From Microcaldota archaeon (lineage in GTDB: Archaea > Micrarchaeota > Micrarchaeia > Micrarchaeales > Micrarchaeaceae), in NCBI GenBank assembly GCA_021791775.1, contig JAJYVY010000010.1, forward strand, positions 1 to 20,157: DNA of 20,157 nucleotides, in the 5' to 3' direction. Below, one piece after another: positions 1-6,385 of this stretch. The translations under genes and the position numbers were made by a program. The notes under the pieces are model-generated. The model searched no databases. It worked only from the letters and a program-made list of their open reading frames with translations, and was not told the origin of the DNA. Position 1 is the first letter of the stretch, and every line of letters starts with the position of its first letter.

Positions 1-8
1 TGATTAGG

Positions 9-170
9 ATGATACTAAAGTATATAAACTTTTATTTACATAAAATAACTACAAAAATTGCGTTATGGCAACGCTATACAAATAGCCGACTGTTTCTGGG
101 CGATGGTAGTAAGGCAAGAACGTGTTTGTTAGCGTATGCTTTAAATAATTTTGATTATATATCGTGGTGA
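9..170 (+). CDS. Possible small ORF upstream of the methyltransferase
   Basis: An ATG at 9 opens 53 codons to TGA at 168-170. The frame is also open leftward to base 3, so this may instead be the 3' end of a gene that begins outside the window. The product is basic and aromatic-rich, with no motif I recognise, no clear membrane segment and no signal peptide. Its stop lies inside the GGTGA that serves as ribosome site for the methyltransferase ATG at 175, so the two could be translationally coupled. In AT-rich DNA an ORF of this length can occur by chance; I treat it as a candidate only. Confidence 0.25.
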   Translation: MILKYINFYLHKITTKIALWQRYTNSRLFLGDGSKARTCLLAYALNNFDYISW

Positions 171-175
171 GATAA
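140..175 (+). promoter_or_regulatory. Putative TATA box and ribosome site of the methyltransferase
   Basis: A TTTAAATA run at about 140-147 lies roughly 30 bases before the ATG at 175, the usual distance for archaeal transcripts with little or no leader. GGTGA at 166-170 is 4 bases before that ATG and decides the start over the in-frame TTG at 151. Confidence 0.4.
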
Positions 176-1236
176 TGACAAATAGGAGAGATAAAAAAAT
201 ACTTAAAATTATGTCTTTATTTGCTGGATGTGGCGGCATGGATTTAGGTTTTCTTATGGCAGAACATCCAAGGTTCAGATACCAGATAGTATGGGCCAAT
301 GACTTTGATAAAGATGCCTGCACCACATACAGAAAGAATTTTGGGGTTGATATATCAGAAGGAGATATATGGGATGTTGATTTAAGCAAAACTCCAGATG
401 TCGATGTAATAATAGGCGGTTTTCCGTGCGAAGATTTTTCTATAGTGCGAGGGGACACAAGGCGGGGTTTCGGTGCAAAGCGAGGTCTATTATATACTAA
501 ATTTGTTGAAGCAGTTTCGCTTAAACAACCGCTCTTTTTTGTTGCAGAGAATGTAAAGGGGCTTCTTTCGATAGCAAATGGTAGCGCGATACAGAAGATA
601 AAAGATGATTTTTCAAAAGTTGACCATGTTGGTTATGATGTTCAGTACAAGCTCATAAATTTTGCAGATTACGGCGTACCTCAGAAACGGGAAAGAGTAA
701 TTATAGTAGGTGTAAGGAACGATTTGAAGCTTAAATTTAATTATCCTGAACCTACTCATATCGGCAGACACGTGTCTGTTAAAACCGCTTTTGAAGGAGT
801 TGAGAGTGTAACACTAAATAATGAAAAATTACACATAAAACCTTCAACAGCAGAAAAACTTTCAAAAATCCCTCCAGGCGGAAATTACAGTAGCTTGCCA
901 GGCGCAAAGAAGAATTGGATGAGTTTGATATACAAGAGACTGCATCCAGATGAACCCTCCCCAACACTTGTAGCGGCTGGTGGCGGAGGTACGTGGGGAT
1001 ATCATTACAAAGAGCCAAGACCTCTTACGAACAGAGAAAGGGCAAGAATACAAACATTCCCTGACGACTTTGAATTTATAGGTTCGACTACAGAGGTGCG
1101 CAGGCAGATAGGAAATGCTGTACCACCTTTAGGAATAAAGCCCATAGCCGAACAGTTGTTAAAGATGGTGAATGGTGATTTAGAGCCTCAAAAGCTCAAA
1201 GAAGTTTTGAACATGCCGAATCAAAGTCATCTTTAA
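175..1236 (+). CDS. C5-cytosine DNA methyltransferase of a type II RM system
   Basis: This protein methylates C5 of cytosine in a specific DNA site using S-adenosylmethionine. Read from ATG 175 (353 residues), it shows the family motifs in order: motif I FAGCGGMDLGF (16-26), motif IV GGFPCEDFS with catalytic Cys85, motif VI ENVKG (125-129), motif VIII QKRERVIIVG (170-179), motif IX NRERARIQTFP (286-296) and motif X QIGNAVPP (311-318). The stretch between VIII and IX is the target-recognition region; I cannot name the recognised sequence. Motif IV has PCE where PCQ is most common, a tolerated variant. An in-frame TTG at 151 would add 8 residues but lacks a ribosome site. The 3' end overlaps the convergent vsr gene by 41 bases, and the restriction gene candidate follows. 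Base composition is clearly AT-richer than the rfcS region, consistent with horizontal acquisition. Confidence 0.95.
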   Translation: MTNRRDKKILKIMSLFAGCGGMDLGFLMAEHPRFRYQIVWANDFDKDACTTYRKNFGVDISEGDIWDVDLSKTPDVDVIIGGFPCEDFSIVRGDTRRGFGAKRGLLYTKFVEAVSLKQPLFFVAENVKGLLSIANGSAIQKIKDDFSKVDHVGYDVQYKLINFADYGVPQKRERVIIVGVRNDLKLKFNYPEPTHIGRHVSVKTAFEGVESVTLNNEKLHIKPSTAEKLSKIPPGGNYSSLPGAKKNWMSLIYKRLHPDEPSPTLVAAGGGGTWGYHYKEPRPLTNRERARIQTFPDDFEFIGSTTEVRRQIGNAVPPLGIKPIAEQLLKMVNGDLEPQKLKEVLNMPNQSHL

Positions 1237-1585
1237 GCTGATGCTCCCATAATATTTTAACACCCCATCCGGCATTTCTAAGTATCCTATATGTTTCTCT
1301 ATCTCTTTTTTTATTTGCACGAATTTTAGGGATCCAATAATCCCTGTTCGTCTGCGGCTCTTTATAGCATTTAGGGCAACCATGCCAGAAACAGCCATTA
1401 ATGAATATTGTACACTTACTTTTTGTAAGTAGTATGTCAGGATTTCCTTTAATCTTTGGATGCATCTTATGTTTTATCTGTTTTGATGAGAGCCAAGCAT
1501 GCACCTTCTTTTCTTGATTAGTCCATTTACTCTTGATATGTGACATTGTTTTGCTTCTTTGCGTTTTTGTTAAGTTATCAGTCAT
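1196..1585 (-). CDS. vsr: Very short patch repair (Vsr) T:G mismatch endonuclease
   Basis: Vsr nicks DNA 5' of a T:G mismatch that arises when 5-methylcytosine deaminates, starting repair that restores the methylase site. The 129-residue protein begins at ATG 1585 (MTDNLTKTQRSKTMSHIKS), matching the family N-terminus with its RSxxMSxIxS-type motif. It continues with GNPDILL (the metal-binding Asp) and FINGCFWHGCPKC (the GCFWH active-site and zinc-site core), and ends with RDRETYRILRNAGWGVKILWE, cited here only as the C-terminal family block from RDRETYR to KILWE. E. coli Vsr is 156 residues, so this one is slightly short. The residue before GCFWH is Asn where E. coli has His64. An upstream in-frame ATG at 1678 would run into the divergent restriction gene and adds no family sequence. 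The gene is tail-to-tail with the methyltransferase. Confidence 0.93.
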   Translation of the reverse strand: MTDNLTKTQRSKTMSHIKSKWTNQEKKVHAWLSSKQIKHKMHPKIKGNPDILLTKSKCTIFINGCFWHGCPKCYKEPQTNRDYWIPKIRANKKRDRETYRILRNAGWGVKILWEHQLKDDFDSACSKLL

Positions 1586-1596
1586 TTTACACAACC

Positions 1597-1626
1597 AATA
1601 TATACTATGATGTTTAAAATTTAAAC
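1597..1626. promoter_or_regulatory. Divergent vsr/endonuclease promoter with palindrome
   Basis: Only 44 bases separate the two divergent start codons. TATATA at 1599-1604 lies about 28 bases before the endonuclease ATG at 1630, the spacing of a leaderless archaeal promoter. GTTTAAA-A-TTTAAAC at 1612-1626 is a perfect 7-bp inverted repeat with a one-base centre. It overlaps the likely start of endonuclease transcription and the expected TATA position for vsr on the opposite strand. A role as operator is inference. Confidence 0.4.
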
Positions 1627-1629
1627 TAT

Positions 1630-2475
1630 ATGCCTGATGATGAATTATTAAGTGTAAGCAGAGCGGCAGAATACGCAAATGTGCCTAAAACTCTCCTCGA
1701 AAATGGCGAGGAAGTATCACAACAAGTTAGAGGAAGAAGAAGATACTACTCAAAAGTTGCTCTAGACGAATGGATTGAAACACGCAAACGCAGGACTATC
1801 GACTTAGGCAAGGAAGATTATGCAAAATGCTTTGATTTTGCTCTTGCAATGTATTACAGAGGTTATACTGCTGTTGATTGGGGAACTTCAAGGAAAAGAG
1901 AGGCAGGTCAAAGTATAACTAACTGGGTAAGAGGGCAACTTGGAGAGATAGCCGTACAAAAGTTTCTACAGCGTGATTTTAGAAAAGAGGTAGAACTTGA
2001 TTTTGATTTGCACGACGAGATAGTTCCACAGGATATAATAGGAGTAAGGGAAAGAGGAGTTATGAAGCAACCTAGAATTAAGATAGGTATAAAAGCTACC
2101 AAATTTAAAAATAGTTTCCTAATACTCAGCGCCGCAGATGTAGAACCAGAAAACAGGAAATCTGACGCATACATTCTAACAAGAATAAATTTGCCAGACG
2201 ATCATTTATTGCGGATTTCTAAGCCCGAATTAGAAAAGTTACTTGTCAATGAAAGACATTTCAGTACTTATAAAAATAAATTATCAAATTTTGAGCCTGT
2301 ACCTTGTGAGGTAGTTGGATTTGTGTATATAAGAGAGCTTAATAGAGAAGATGATCCCGCAAGGCTTGCAAAAATCTTAGGTACGAGAAGTGTGAGTGGA
2401 TATAGATACATAATGGCGGCAGGGAAAATGCATAATAGTACAGAAGATTGGCAGGTGCTTGCAAATAGCCTCTGA
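1630..2475 (+). CDS. Putative type II restriction endonuclease with N-terminal HTH
   Basis: This protein has 281 residues. Residues 5-50 read like an excisionase/MerR-type winged HTH (LLSVSRAAEYANVPKTLLENG, then RGRRRYY and the closing helix VALDEWIETRK). The centre looks like a PD-(D/E)XK nuclease: a helix with Glu106 (GQLGEIAVQKFL), Asp135 (VPQDIIGV) and a strand ending in Lys155 (RIKIGIKATK). In the canonical pattern the residue two before that Lys is acidic; here it is Gly153, so catalysis may use other acidic residues or a variant arrangement. I do not recognise the exact family. The restriction assignment rests on this fold pattern plus position beside a C5 methylase and vsr. The ATG at 1630 sits about 28 bases after a TATA-like box and has no strong ribosome site, as expected for a leaderless message. 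Confidence 0.7.
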   Translation: MPDDELLSVSRAAEYANVPKTLLENGEEVSQQVRGRRRYYSKVALDEWIETRKRRTIDLGKEDYAKCFDFALAMYYRGYTAVDWGTSRKREAGQSITNWVRGQLGEIAVQKFLQRDFRKEVELDFDLHDEIVPQDIIGVRERGVMKQPRIKIGIKATKFKNSFLILSAADVEPENRKSDAYILTRINLPDDHLLRISKPELEKLLVNERHFSTYKNKLSNFEPVPCEVVGFVYIRELNREDDPARLAKILGTRSVSGYRYIMAAGKMHNSTEDWQVLANSL

Positions 2476-2514
2476 GCACTTAATTTATATAAGACCTTAG
2501 TTTTTAAAACCTTA

Positions 2515-2530
2515 ATTTTGTATACAAAAT
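2515..2530. repeat. Perfect 16-bp palindrome
   Basis: ATTTTGTATACAAAAT reads the same on both strands. It begins 40 bases after the endonuclease stop codon. It could be a transcription-end structure or a protein-binding site; in AT-rich DNA a chance origin is also possible. Confidence 0.5.
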
Positions 2531-2615
2531 AGTCGAAAGAATAGAAAAAATTAGGCAGTGGTAAATTACATATCTTTTTAGCTAGCAACGATAATGTCAA
2601 TGGAGACTAAACAAG

Positions 2616-2698
2616 ATAGAAGCCTTATAATCCTCTCTTTCCCAGCCCCTCTCCATGCTAAAACTATGTTAGAAAAGGGGGACATTTGAGGCTTCTAT
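2616..2698. repeat. Long-range inverted repeat downstream of the tRNA
   Basis: ATAGAAGCCT at 2616-2625 is exactly complementary to AGGCTTCTAT at 2689-2698, enclosing 63 bases. Shorter pairings are possible inside (CCCCT with AGGGG, CTAA with TTAG). A transcript from either strand could fold into one long hairpin. I see no C/D or H/ACA box signature and make no RNA-family call. Confidence 0.45.
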
Positions 2699-2718
2699 AT
2701 ATAACCCCTGCTATCATG

Positions 2719-2791
2719 TGGGGAGTCCGAGATTTGAACTCGGATATCCAGCGCCCAAGGCTGGAAGTCTGCCAGGTTAGCGTAACTCCCC
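2719..2791 (-). tRNA. tRNA-Pro (anticodon UGG)
   Basis: On the minus strand 73 bases fold as a tRNA. The acceptor GGGGAGT pairs fully with ACTCCCC. The anticodon stem CCAGC/GCTGG encloses the loop CTTGGGC, giving anticodon TGG. The T-arm is CCGAG-TTCAAAT-CTCGG, the discriminator is A, and the gene continues with ACA rather than encoded CCA. The D-loop keeps A14, G18-G19 and A21, and A15 can pair with T48. The D-stem is weak: with standard numbering 10-25 is C-T and 12-23 is C-A, leaving only G11-C24 and T13-G22. There is no intron in the anticodon loop. Confidence 0.9.
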
Positions 2792-2819
2792 TTAGATTGA
2801 GATACTACTTTGTTCAGAA

Positions 2820-2876
2820 AAGCTAATAAATACCTTTAGAGTCAAATATCTCTGCTGCTTTCTTTTCCGGTGCAAT
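2820..2876 (+). promoter_or_regulatory. Likely bidirectional promoter between tRNA-Pro and rfcS
   Basis: CTAATAAATACC around 2822-2833 can serve as TATA box rightward for rfcS (leader of roughly 20-25 bases) and leftward for the tRNA, whose 5' end is about 31-43 bases away. GGTG at 2869-2872 is the rfcS ribosome site. Confidence 0.35.
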
Positions 2877-2877
2877 T

Positions 2878-3843
2878 ATGAGGAATCTAGACCTGCCTTG
2901 GCAGGAGAAGTACAGGCCGAAAAGCCTATCCGATGTCATAGGGCAGAAGATGATAGTGGACAGGTTGCGCTCCTTCGTCAAGAAGGGCAATTTCCCCAGC
3001 ATGATCTTCGCCGGCAGTGCCGGCATAGGGAAAACTTCCTGCGCGCTTGCGATGGCGAACGACCTTTATGGTGAAAATGCGGCAAGCGCGTTCAAAGAGC
3101 TTAATGCGAGCGATACCAGAGGGATAGATGTCATCAGGGGCGAGGTAAAGGAATTCGCCAAGACGATATCCATAGCTAACGTCCCAATAAAGATAATATT
3201 CCTGGACGAGGCGGATTCGCTCACTGCCGATGCGCAGCACGCGCTCAGGAGGACAATGGAGAAGTACTCCGGAGAGACGCGCTTCATATTGAGCGCAAAT
3301 TATGCGAGCAAGATAATAGAGCCCATACAGAGCAGGTGCGTTGTCTTCCGCTTCAAGCAGCTCGGCGAACCCGAGATGCGAGAGTACATAGAGAGAATAG
3401 CCAAGGGAGAGGAGCTGCAGATAGACGAGAAGGCCATATCGGCGCTGATATACGTGGGCGATGGCGACCTAAGGAGGATAAGCAATATAATGCAGAGTGC
3501 AGCTATGCAGGGCGCCAGGATAACCGAAACGAACGTATATGAGATAGCCTCTCGGGCGAGGCCCAAAGAGATCTCATCCATGCTGAGATACGCGCTTGAA
3601 GGCGGTTTTGAAAATGCGAGGAAGGAGCTTGACAGCCTCATGCTCAACCATGGGATGAGCGCCGAGGACATACTTTCGCAGTGCTACAGGGAGGTGCAAT
3701 CGCTTAATGTTGACGAGCGCGCAAAGCTCAGGATGGTTGTCGAGATGGGAGAGTGCAATTTCAGGATAGTTGAGGGTGCCAACGAGCGGATACAGTTGGA
3801 GGCGATGTTGGCTGCCATTGCCCTCATACCAAAAGAGAAATGA
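2878..3843 (+). CDS. rfcS: Replication factor C small subunit
   Basis: RfcS forms the AAA+ clamp loader, with the large subunit, that opens PCNA and loads it on primed DNA. The 321-residue protein is of normal archaeal length. It shows the RFC N-terminal block LPWQEKYRPKSLSDVIGQ (6-23), Walker A GSAGIGKTS (46-54), Walker B IIFLDEAD (106-113), sensor 1 LSAN (138-141), the SRC arginine-finger motif (152-154) and sensor 2 GDGDLRR (194-200), followed by the helical collar domain. Walker A has Ser where Pro is usual in RFCs, a mild change. There is no intein, although archaeal rfcS is a common intein host. The ATG at 2878 has GGTG 5 bases upstream. The large subunit gene is not in the window. Confidence 0.97.
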   Translation: MRNLDLPWQEKYRPKSLSDVIGQKMIVDRLRSFVKKGNFPSMIFAGSAGIGKTSCALAMANDLYGENAASAFKELNASDTRGIDVIRGEVKEFAKTISIANVPIKIIFLDEADSLTADAQHALRRTMEKYSGETRFILSANYASKIIEPIQSRCVVFRFKQLGEPEMREYIERIAKGEELQIDEKAISALIYVGDGDLRRISNIMQSAAMQGARITETNVYEIASRARPKEISSMLRYALEGGFENARKELDSLMLNHGMSAEDILSQCYREVQSLNVDERAKLRMVVEMGECNFRIVEGANERIQLEAMLAAIALIPKEK

Positions 3844-3904
3844 CGCACCCTCTCAAAACATATTAATATCTGACCTGGGATTGATAGCTCGTGGGTGGTG
3901 AGCT

Positions 3905-4732
3905 ATGGCGCAAACGGAACGCAAATCCGAGCGCGATACATCGGCATGGCAGCTTGCGGGCAGACTGAGAACCGATGTATACGAGCATCTGGAGGGCGCA
4001 ACAAGATCTGCCATAGGCGTGTTACTTCGCGGCGCAGATGAGGCGACTGGAGGCGCCAGTACAAAATGGCTCGGCGAACTGGTCAACGGCGAAACAAAGA
4101 AAGCGAAGAAACCGAAGCTGATCGACTATAATTACATTAAAAAATCGATAGCTAAAATGCGGAAGATTCCCGCCCTTGTTCTCAACACTGCAGGCCCTGT
4201 GATTGCAATTGCGGGCGCTGCGCTATCAGAGATGGATGTGCGGAGCGCAGTGCCGGATTCGTCAAGATTAGGGCCAGCCATGGTAGTTGTCGGCCTTGTG
4301 CTGGTCTTTTCCGGCGAGCGCCTTGTGAAGCGGGAAGCCAGGCGAAGATCGAACAAGGTCTTGAAAAAGATACAGGAGGGCATCGAGAACGGCAGCATAA
4401 AAACGTACAACGCTGTTGCTGCGCTGAATGAGGTGGATGTATTCCTTAGGGAGTATCACACTAGGGGGATAAGAAACGTGAAATTCGCCCGCGCCACCGG
4501 GTCTACGCTTATGAAGATTGCAGAGCGCCTTGATGCGAATAAGATTACGCAGGTTGATGCCAGCCAATTGTTCTCCAATCTTATGGAGAACCTCTCTGTG
4601 GAAGAGCAGGACATGATATCCGATGCGGTTTTTGCAGTTAGAAAGAGAGGACTGGAAAGGAGAGCCGTGGTTGCAAAGGCATTGATGTCGCCTCCGGACA
4701 GGCTTGCAGAATCTGCAAATGCAGAATCCTGA
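3905..4732 (+). CDS. Hypothetical protein with two membrane segments
   Basis: I do not recognise this 275-residue protein. An amphipathic N-terminal region precedes a basic stretch (64-88, KKAKKPK and SIAKMRK). Two hydrophobic segments follow at about 88-110 and 122-140, separated by a short polar loop with DVRSAVPDSSR. After a strongly basic turn (KREARRRSNK) comes a long, probably helical C-terminal part of about 130 residues. Both ends would lie on the same, probably cytoplasmic, side. The ATG at 3905 has a good GGTGAG site at 3897-3902, and ATATTAATA at about 3860 could be its TATA box. It follows rfcS on the same strand by 61 bases and is convergent with the permease gene, ending 5 bases before that stop. 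Confidence 0.75.
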   Translation: MAQTERKSERDTSAWQLAGRLRTDVYEHLEGATRSAIGVLLRGADEATGGASTKWLGELVNGETKKAKKPKLIDYNYIKKSIAKMRKIPALVLNTAGPVIAIAGAALSEMDVRSAVPDSSRLGPAMVVVGLVLVFSGERLVKREARRRSNKVLKKIQEGIENGSIKTYNAVAALNEVDVFLREYHTRGIRNVKFARATGSTLMKIAERLDANKITQVDASQLFSNLMENLSVEEQDMISDAVFAVRKRGLERRAVVAKALMSPPDRLAESANAES

Positions 4733-4737
4733 TTCGG

Positions 4738-5601
4738 TTAGATGGAAACGAGGAGGATTCCTGCTATGACCAGCGCCATTCCTAGCAGTTGGTTCATTTC
4801 CGGTTTTTCCTTTAGGAGAATAAGCGCCAGGAACACAGTGATGACAATTGCCGATGAGGTTATAGGCGCTGTGATCGCGACATAACCGTAGGAGAAGCTC
4901 AGGCTTATTGCTGAGATCCCGATGACGTTTATCACGGCCAAAACGGCCACAAGGAAAAGAGCATTGCCTTTTGGGAATGATACGTCTTTGCCGGTCGCAA
5001 GGCCTGTTATCAGGATGAAAATGACCGCCGGTATGTTGTAGAGGAACGCCGCCTGATACCATCCCACTTTCGATGTGAAACTGCCCAAAAGGAAGTAATA
5101 GATACCCCAACTCACCGCGGTAAGCAATGCATACGAAACCCCTTTGGATACTTTCTTCAGTTTGGCTTTCTTGAAATCGTGCAATTTTAATGATGCGAGC
5201 ATGGTGCCCGTGATTATTATCACGATCGCGATGCTTTCAAGCAGCGTCAGGGGCTCGTGCAGAAACAGCAAGCTGAGTACTACAGTAACTACCACCCACG
5301 TTGCGGCTATTGGGATAACTATCGAGACCTGACCAATGCTCATGCCCTTCGAAATGGAAAGAGTGCCTATAGCTGCAAATGCAGCTATCGCGATTATTAT
5401 TGGTATGGAGCCGTATAGAAGCGGGCCTATTGGCACTCCGATAAGGAAGAGGGCAAAAAGGGGCAGGCTGAACATCAAGAAGTACAATGGGACCTTGAAG
5501 ACCCCTACTCTCCTCGCAGCCACTGCAAAAAGATAATCGAAAACCCCGAATGCCAGCATAGAGATTATGGCGAAGAGCAGCCCATATTCAAGGTTCGCCA
5601 T
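4738..5601 (-). CDS. EamA/DMT-family permease
   Basis: The 287-residue protein is almost entirely hydrophobic, with about ten membrane helices arranged as two EamA repeats of five. The first half ends near residue 145 and is joined to the second by the basic cytoplasmic loop KLHDFKKAKLKKVSKG. Each half ends with the family's typical last-helix pair: LLFLHEPLTLLESIAIVIIITG in the first, ILLKEKPEMNQLLGMALVIAG in the second (named by their conserved Glu-Pro turns EP and EKPE). DMT carriers export amino acids, metabolites or drugs; the substrate cannot be read here. The start ATG at 5601 lies 3 bases after the stop of the upstream beta-domain gene, so the two are very likely one transcript. Confidence 0.9.
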   Translation of the reverse strand: MANLEYGLLFAIISMLAFGVFDYLFAVAARRVGVFKVPLYFLMFSLPLFALFLIGVPIGPLLYGSIPIIIAIAAFAAIGTLSISKGMSIGQVSIVIPIAATWVVVTVVLSLLFLHEPLTLLESIAIVIIITGTMLASLKLHDFKKAKLKKVSKGVSYALLTAVSWGIYYFLLGSFTSKVGWYQAAFLYNIPAVIFILITGLATGKDVSFPKGNALFLVAVLAVINVIGISAISLSFSYGYVAITAPITSSAIVITVFLALILLKEKPEMNQLLGMALVIAGILLVSI

Positions 5602-5604
5602 CCC

Positions 5605-6336
5605 TCACTCCACCTTTATCTCCATCGGCCCAGCATAATCCACATCCGGGGCCTTTATGAAGAACGTCACAATGTAGCTGCTTGGCTCGCTTATGGTAAA
5701 GGGCAGCTTAGGCTCAGCTCCTTCGAACTCGAATGGAGGGCTTGCAATAACATTCGTAACAACATCGCCGTAGCTCAGCGCCTTATACATCTGTATGCTG
5801 TTCTTGAATATCCCGTTGGGCGGCATGTTGAGTATTACCCCTGAATTCTCTATCTCCACGCTTTTACGTTCTGTGGTGAGTATAACTTTATTTATCTGTA
5901 TTTTAACCATCCTCGCCTCGCTCGAACTGAGCGTCACTGTTATGGGCCCGGAGTAGCCATATGCCGGCGCCTCTCCAGTCACTTTCATCTCCACCTTCTC
6001 ACCGCTTTTGACGGTTATGGGCAATGCCGGTTCTACTGAAACGAATTTGAATGGATCAGACAGCTGTATGGAGCTTATAAGTATTGGGGGGACTTCCTGC
6101 GCCTTGAACTTTTCCTTTAATGCGGCATATTGCTGCAGCGCATCCTGCTGGGTCTTGTTCTGGAATGGGATGGCTATTGTGAACCTCTTCTCGTTTATCT
6201 GCATCCCTCCCAGCGCGTGCATCTGCCCTTTCCATCTAAGGTTGATGGAGGTAACCACTACGCTTGCGTCGCGTTTTTTCTTGAATAGGTTGCTTATGCT
6301 AAATCTCAACAAGTACACCGTTGATGTATTGAACAT
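5605..6336 (-). CDS. Hypothetical protein with two tandem beta-sandwich-like repeats
   Basis: I know no family name for this 243-residue protein. It contains an internal duplication. Residues 86-137 and 192-243 share the pattern PF-x-F-x3-EP-x-LP-x-(T)I, then a hydrophobic strand, then a Tyr-x-GP turn and a closing strand (SDPFKFVSVEPALPI with YSGPITVTL, against SPPFEFEGAEPKLPF with YAGPMEIKV). This suggests two Ig/CARDB-like beta domains. No signal peptide or membrane helix is evident, so it is probably cytoplasmic. The ATG at 6336 overlaps the alternative ATG (6335) of the divergent peroxiredoxin. A GTG at 6318 or TTGs at 6312 and 6309 are possible later starts. It precedes the DMT permease in an apparent operon. 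Confidence 0.8.
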   Translation of the reverse strand: MFNTSTVYLLRFSISNLFKKKRDASVVVTSINLRWKGQMHALGGMQINEKRFTIAIPFQNKTQQDALQQYAALKEKFKAQEVPPILISSIQLSDPFKFVSVEPALPITVKSGEKVEMKVTGEAPAYGYSGPITVTLSSSEARMVKIQINKVILTTERKSVEIENSGVILNMPPNGIFKNSIQMYKALSYGDVVTNVIASPPFEFEGAEPKLPFTISEPSSYIVTFFIKAPDVDYAGPMEIKVE

Positions 6337-6385
6337 GGCAAAGCTTAAAGGCTTTCTTAGCGATTTTCTACATGCGGGTAATCCT

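Larger units (their letters stand above)
2476..2718. other. AT-rich intergenic segment between the RM cassette and tRNA-Pro
   Basis: No convincing gene is visible in these 243 bases. They hold a perfect 16-bp palindrome at 2515-2530, a smaller GTTTT-T-AAAAC inverted repeat at 2500-2510, and a 10-bp inverted repeat whose arms are at 2616-2625 and 2689-2698. The tRNA is transcribed toward this segment. Confidence 0.5.

Noticed and set aside
60..74. GCGTT-ATGGC-AACGC inverted repeat upstream of the methylase
   Set aside because: The 5-bp arms are short and it lies within the possible small ORF, so it is likely chance.
1586..1678. Longer Vsr start (ATG 1678), adding 31 residues
   Set aside because: The extension overlaps the divergent endonuclease start and its promoter, and the family homology begins at the ATG at 1585.
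1..2900. tRNA-targeted integration (att duplication) carrying the RM cassette
   Set aside because: I found no second copy of the tRNA 3' end at the left of the cassette and no integrase gene in the window, so proximity to the tRNA alone is not enough.
4268..5110. 280-codon minus-strand open frame
   Set aside because: It overlaps the real permease and the two-TM hypothetical in other frames, gives a His/Pro/Arg-rich mixture without family pattern, and is explained as a shadow of those genes.
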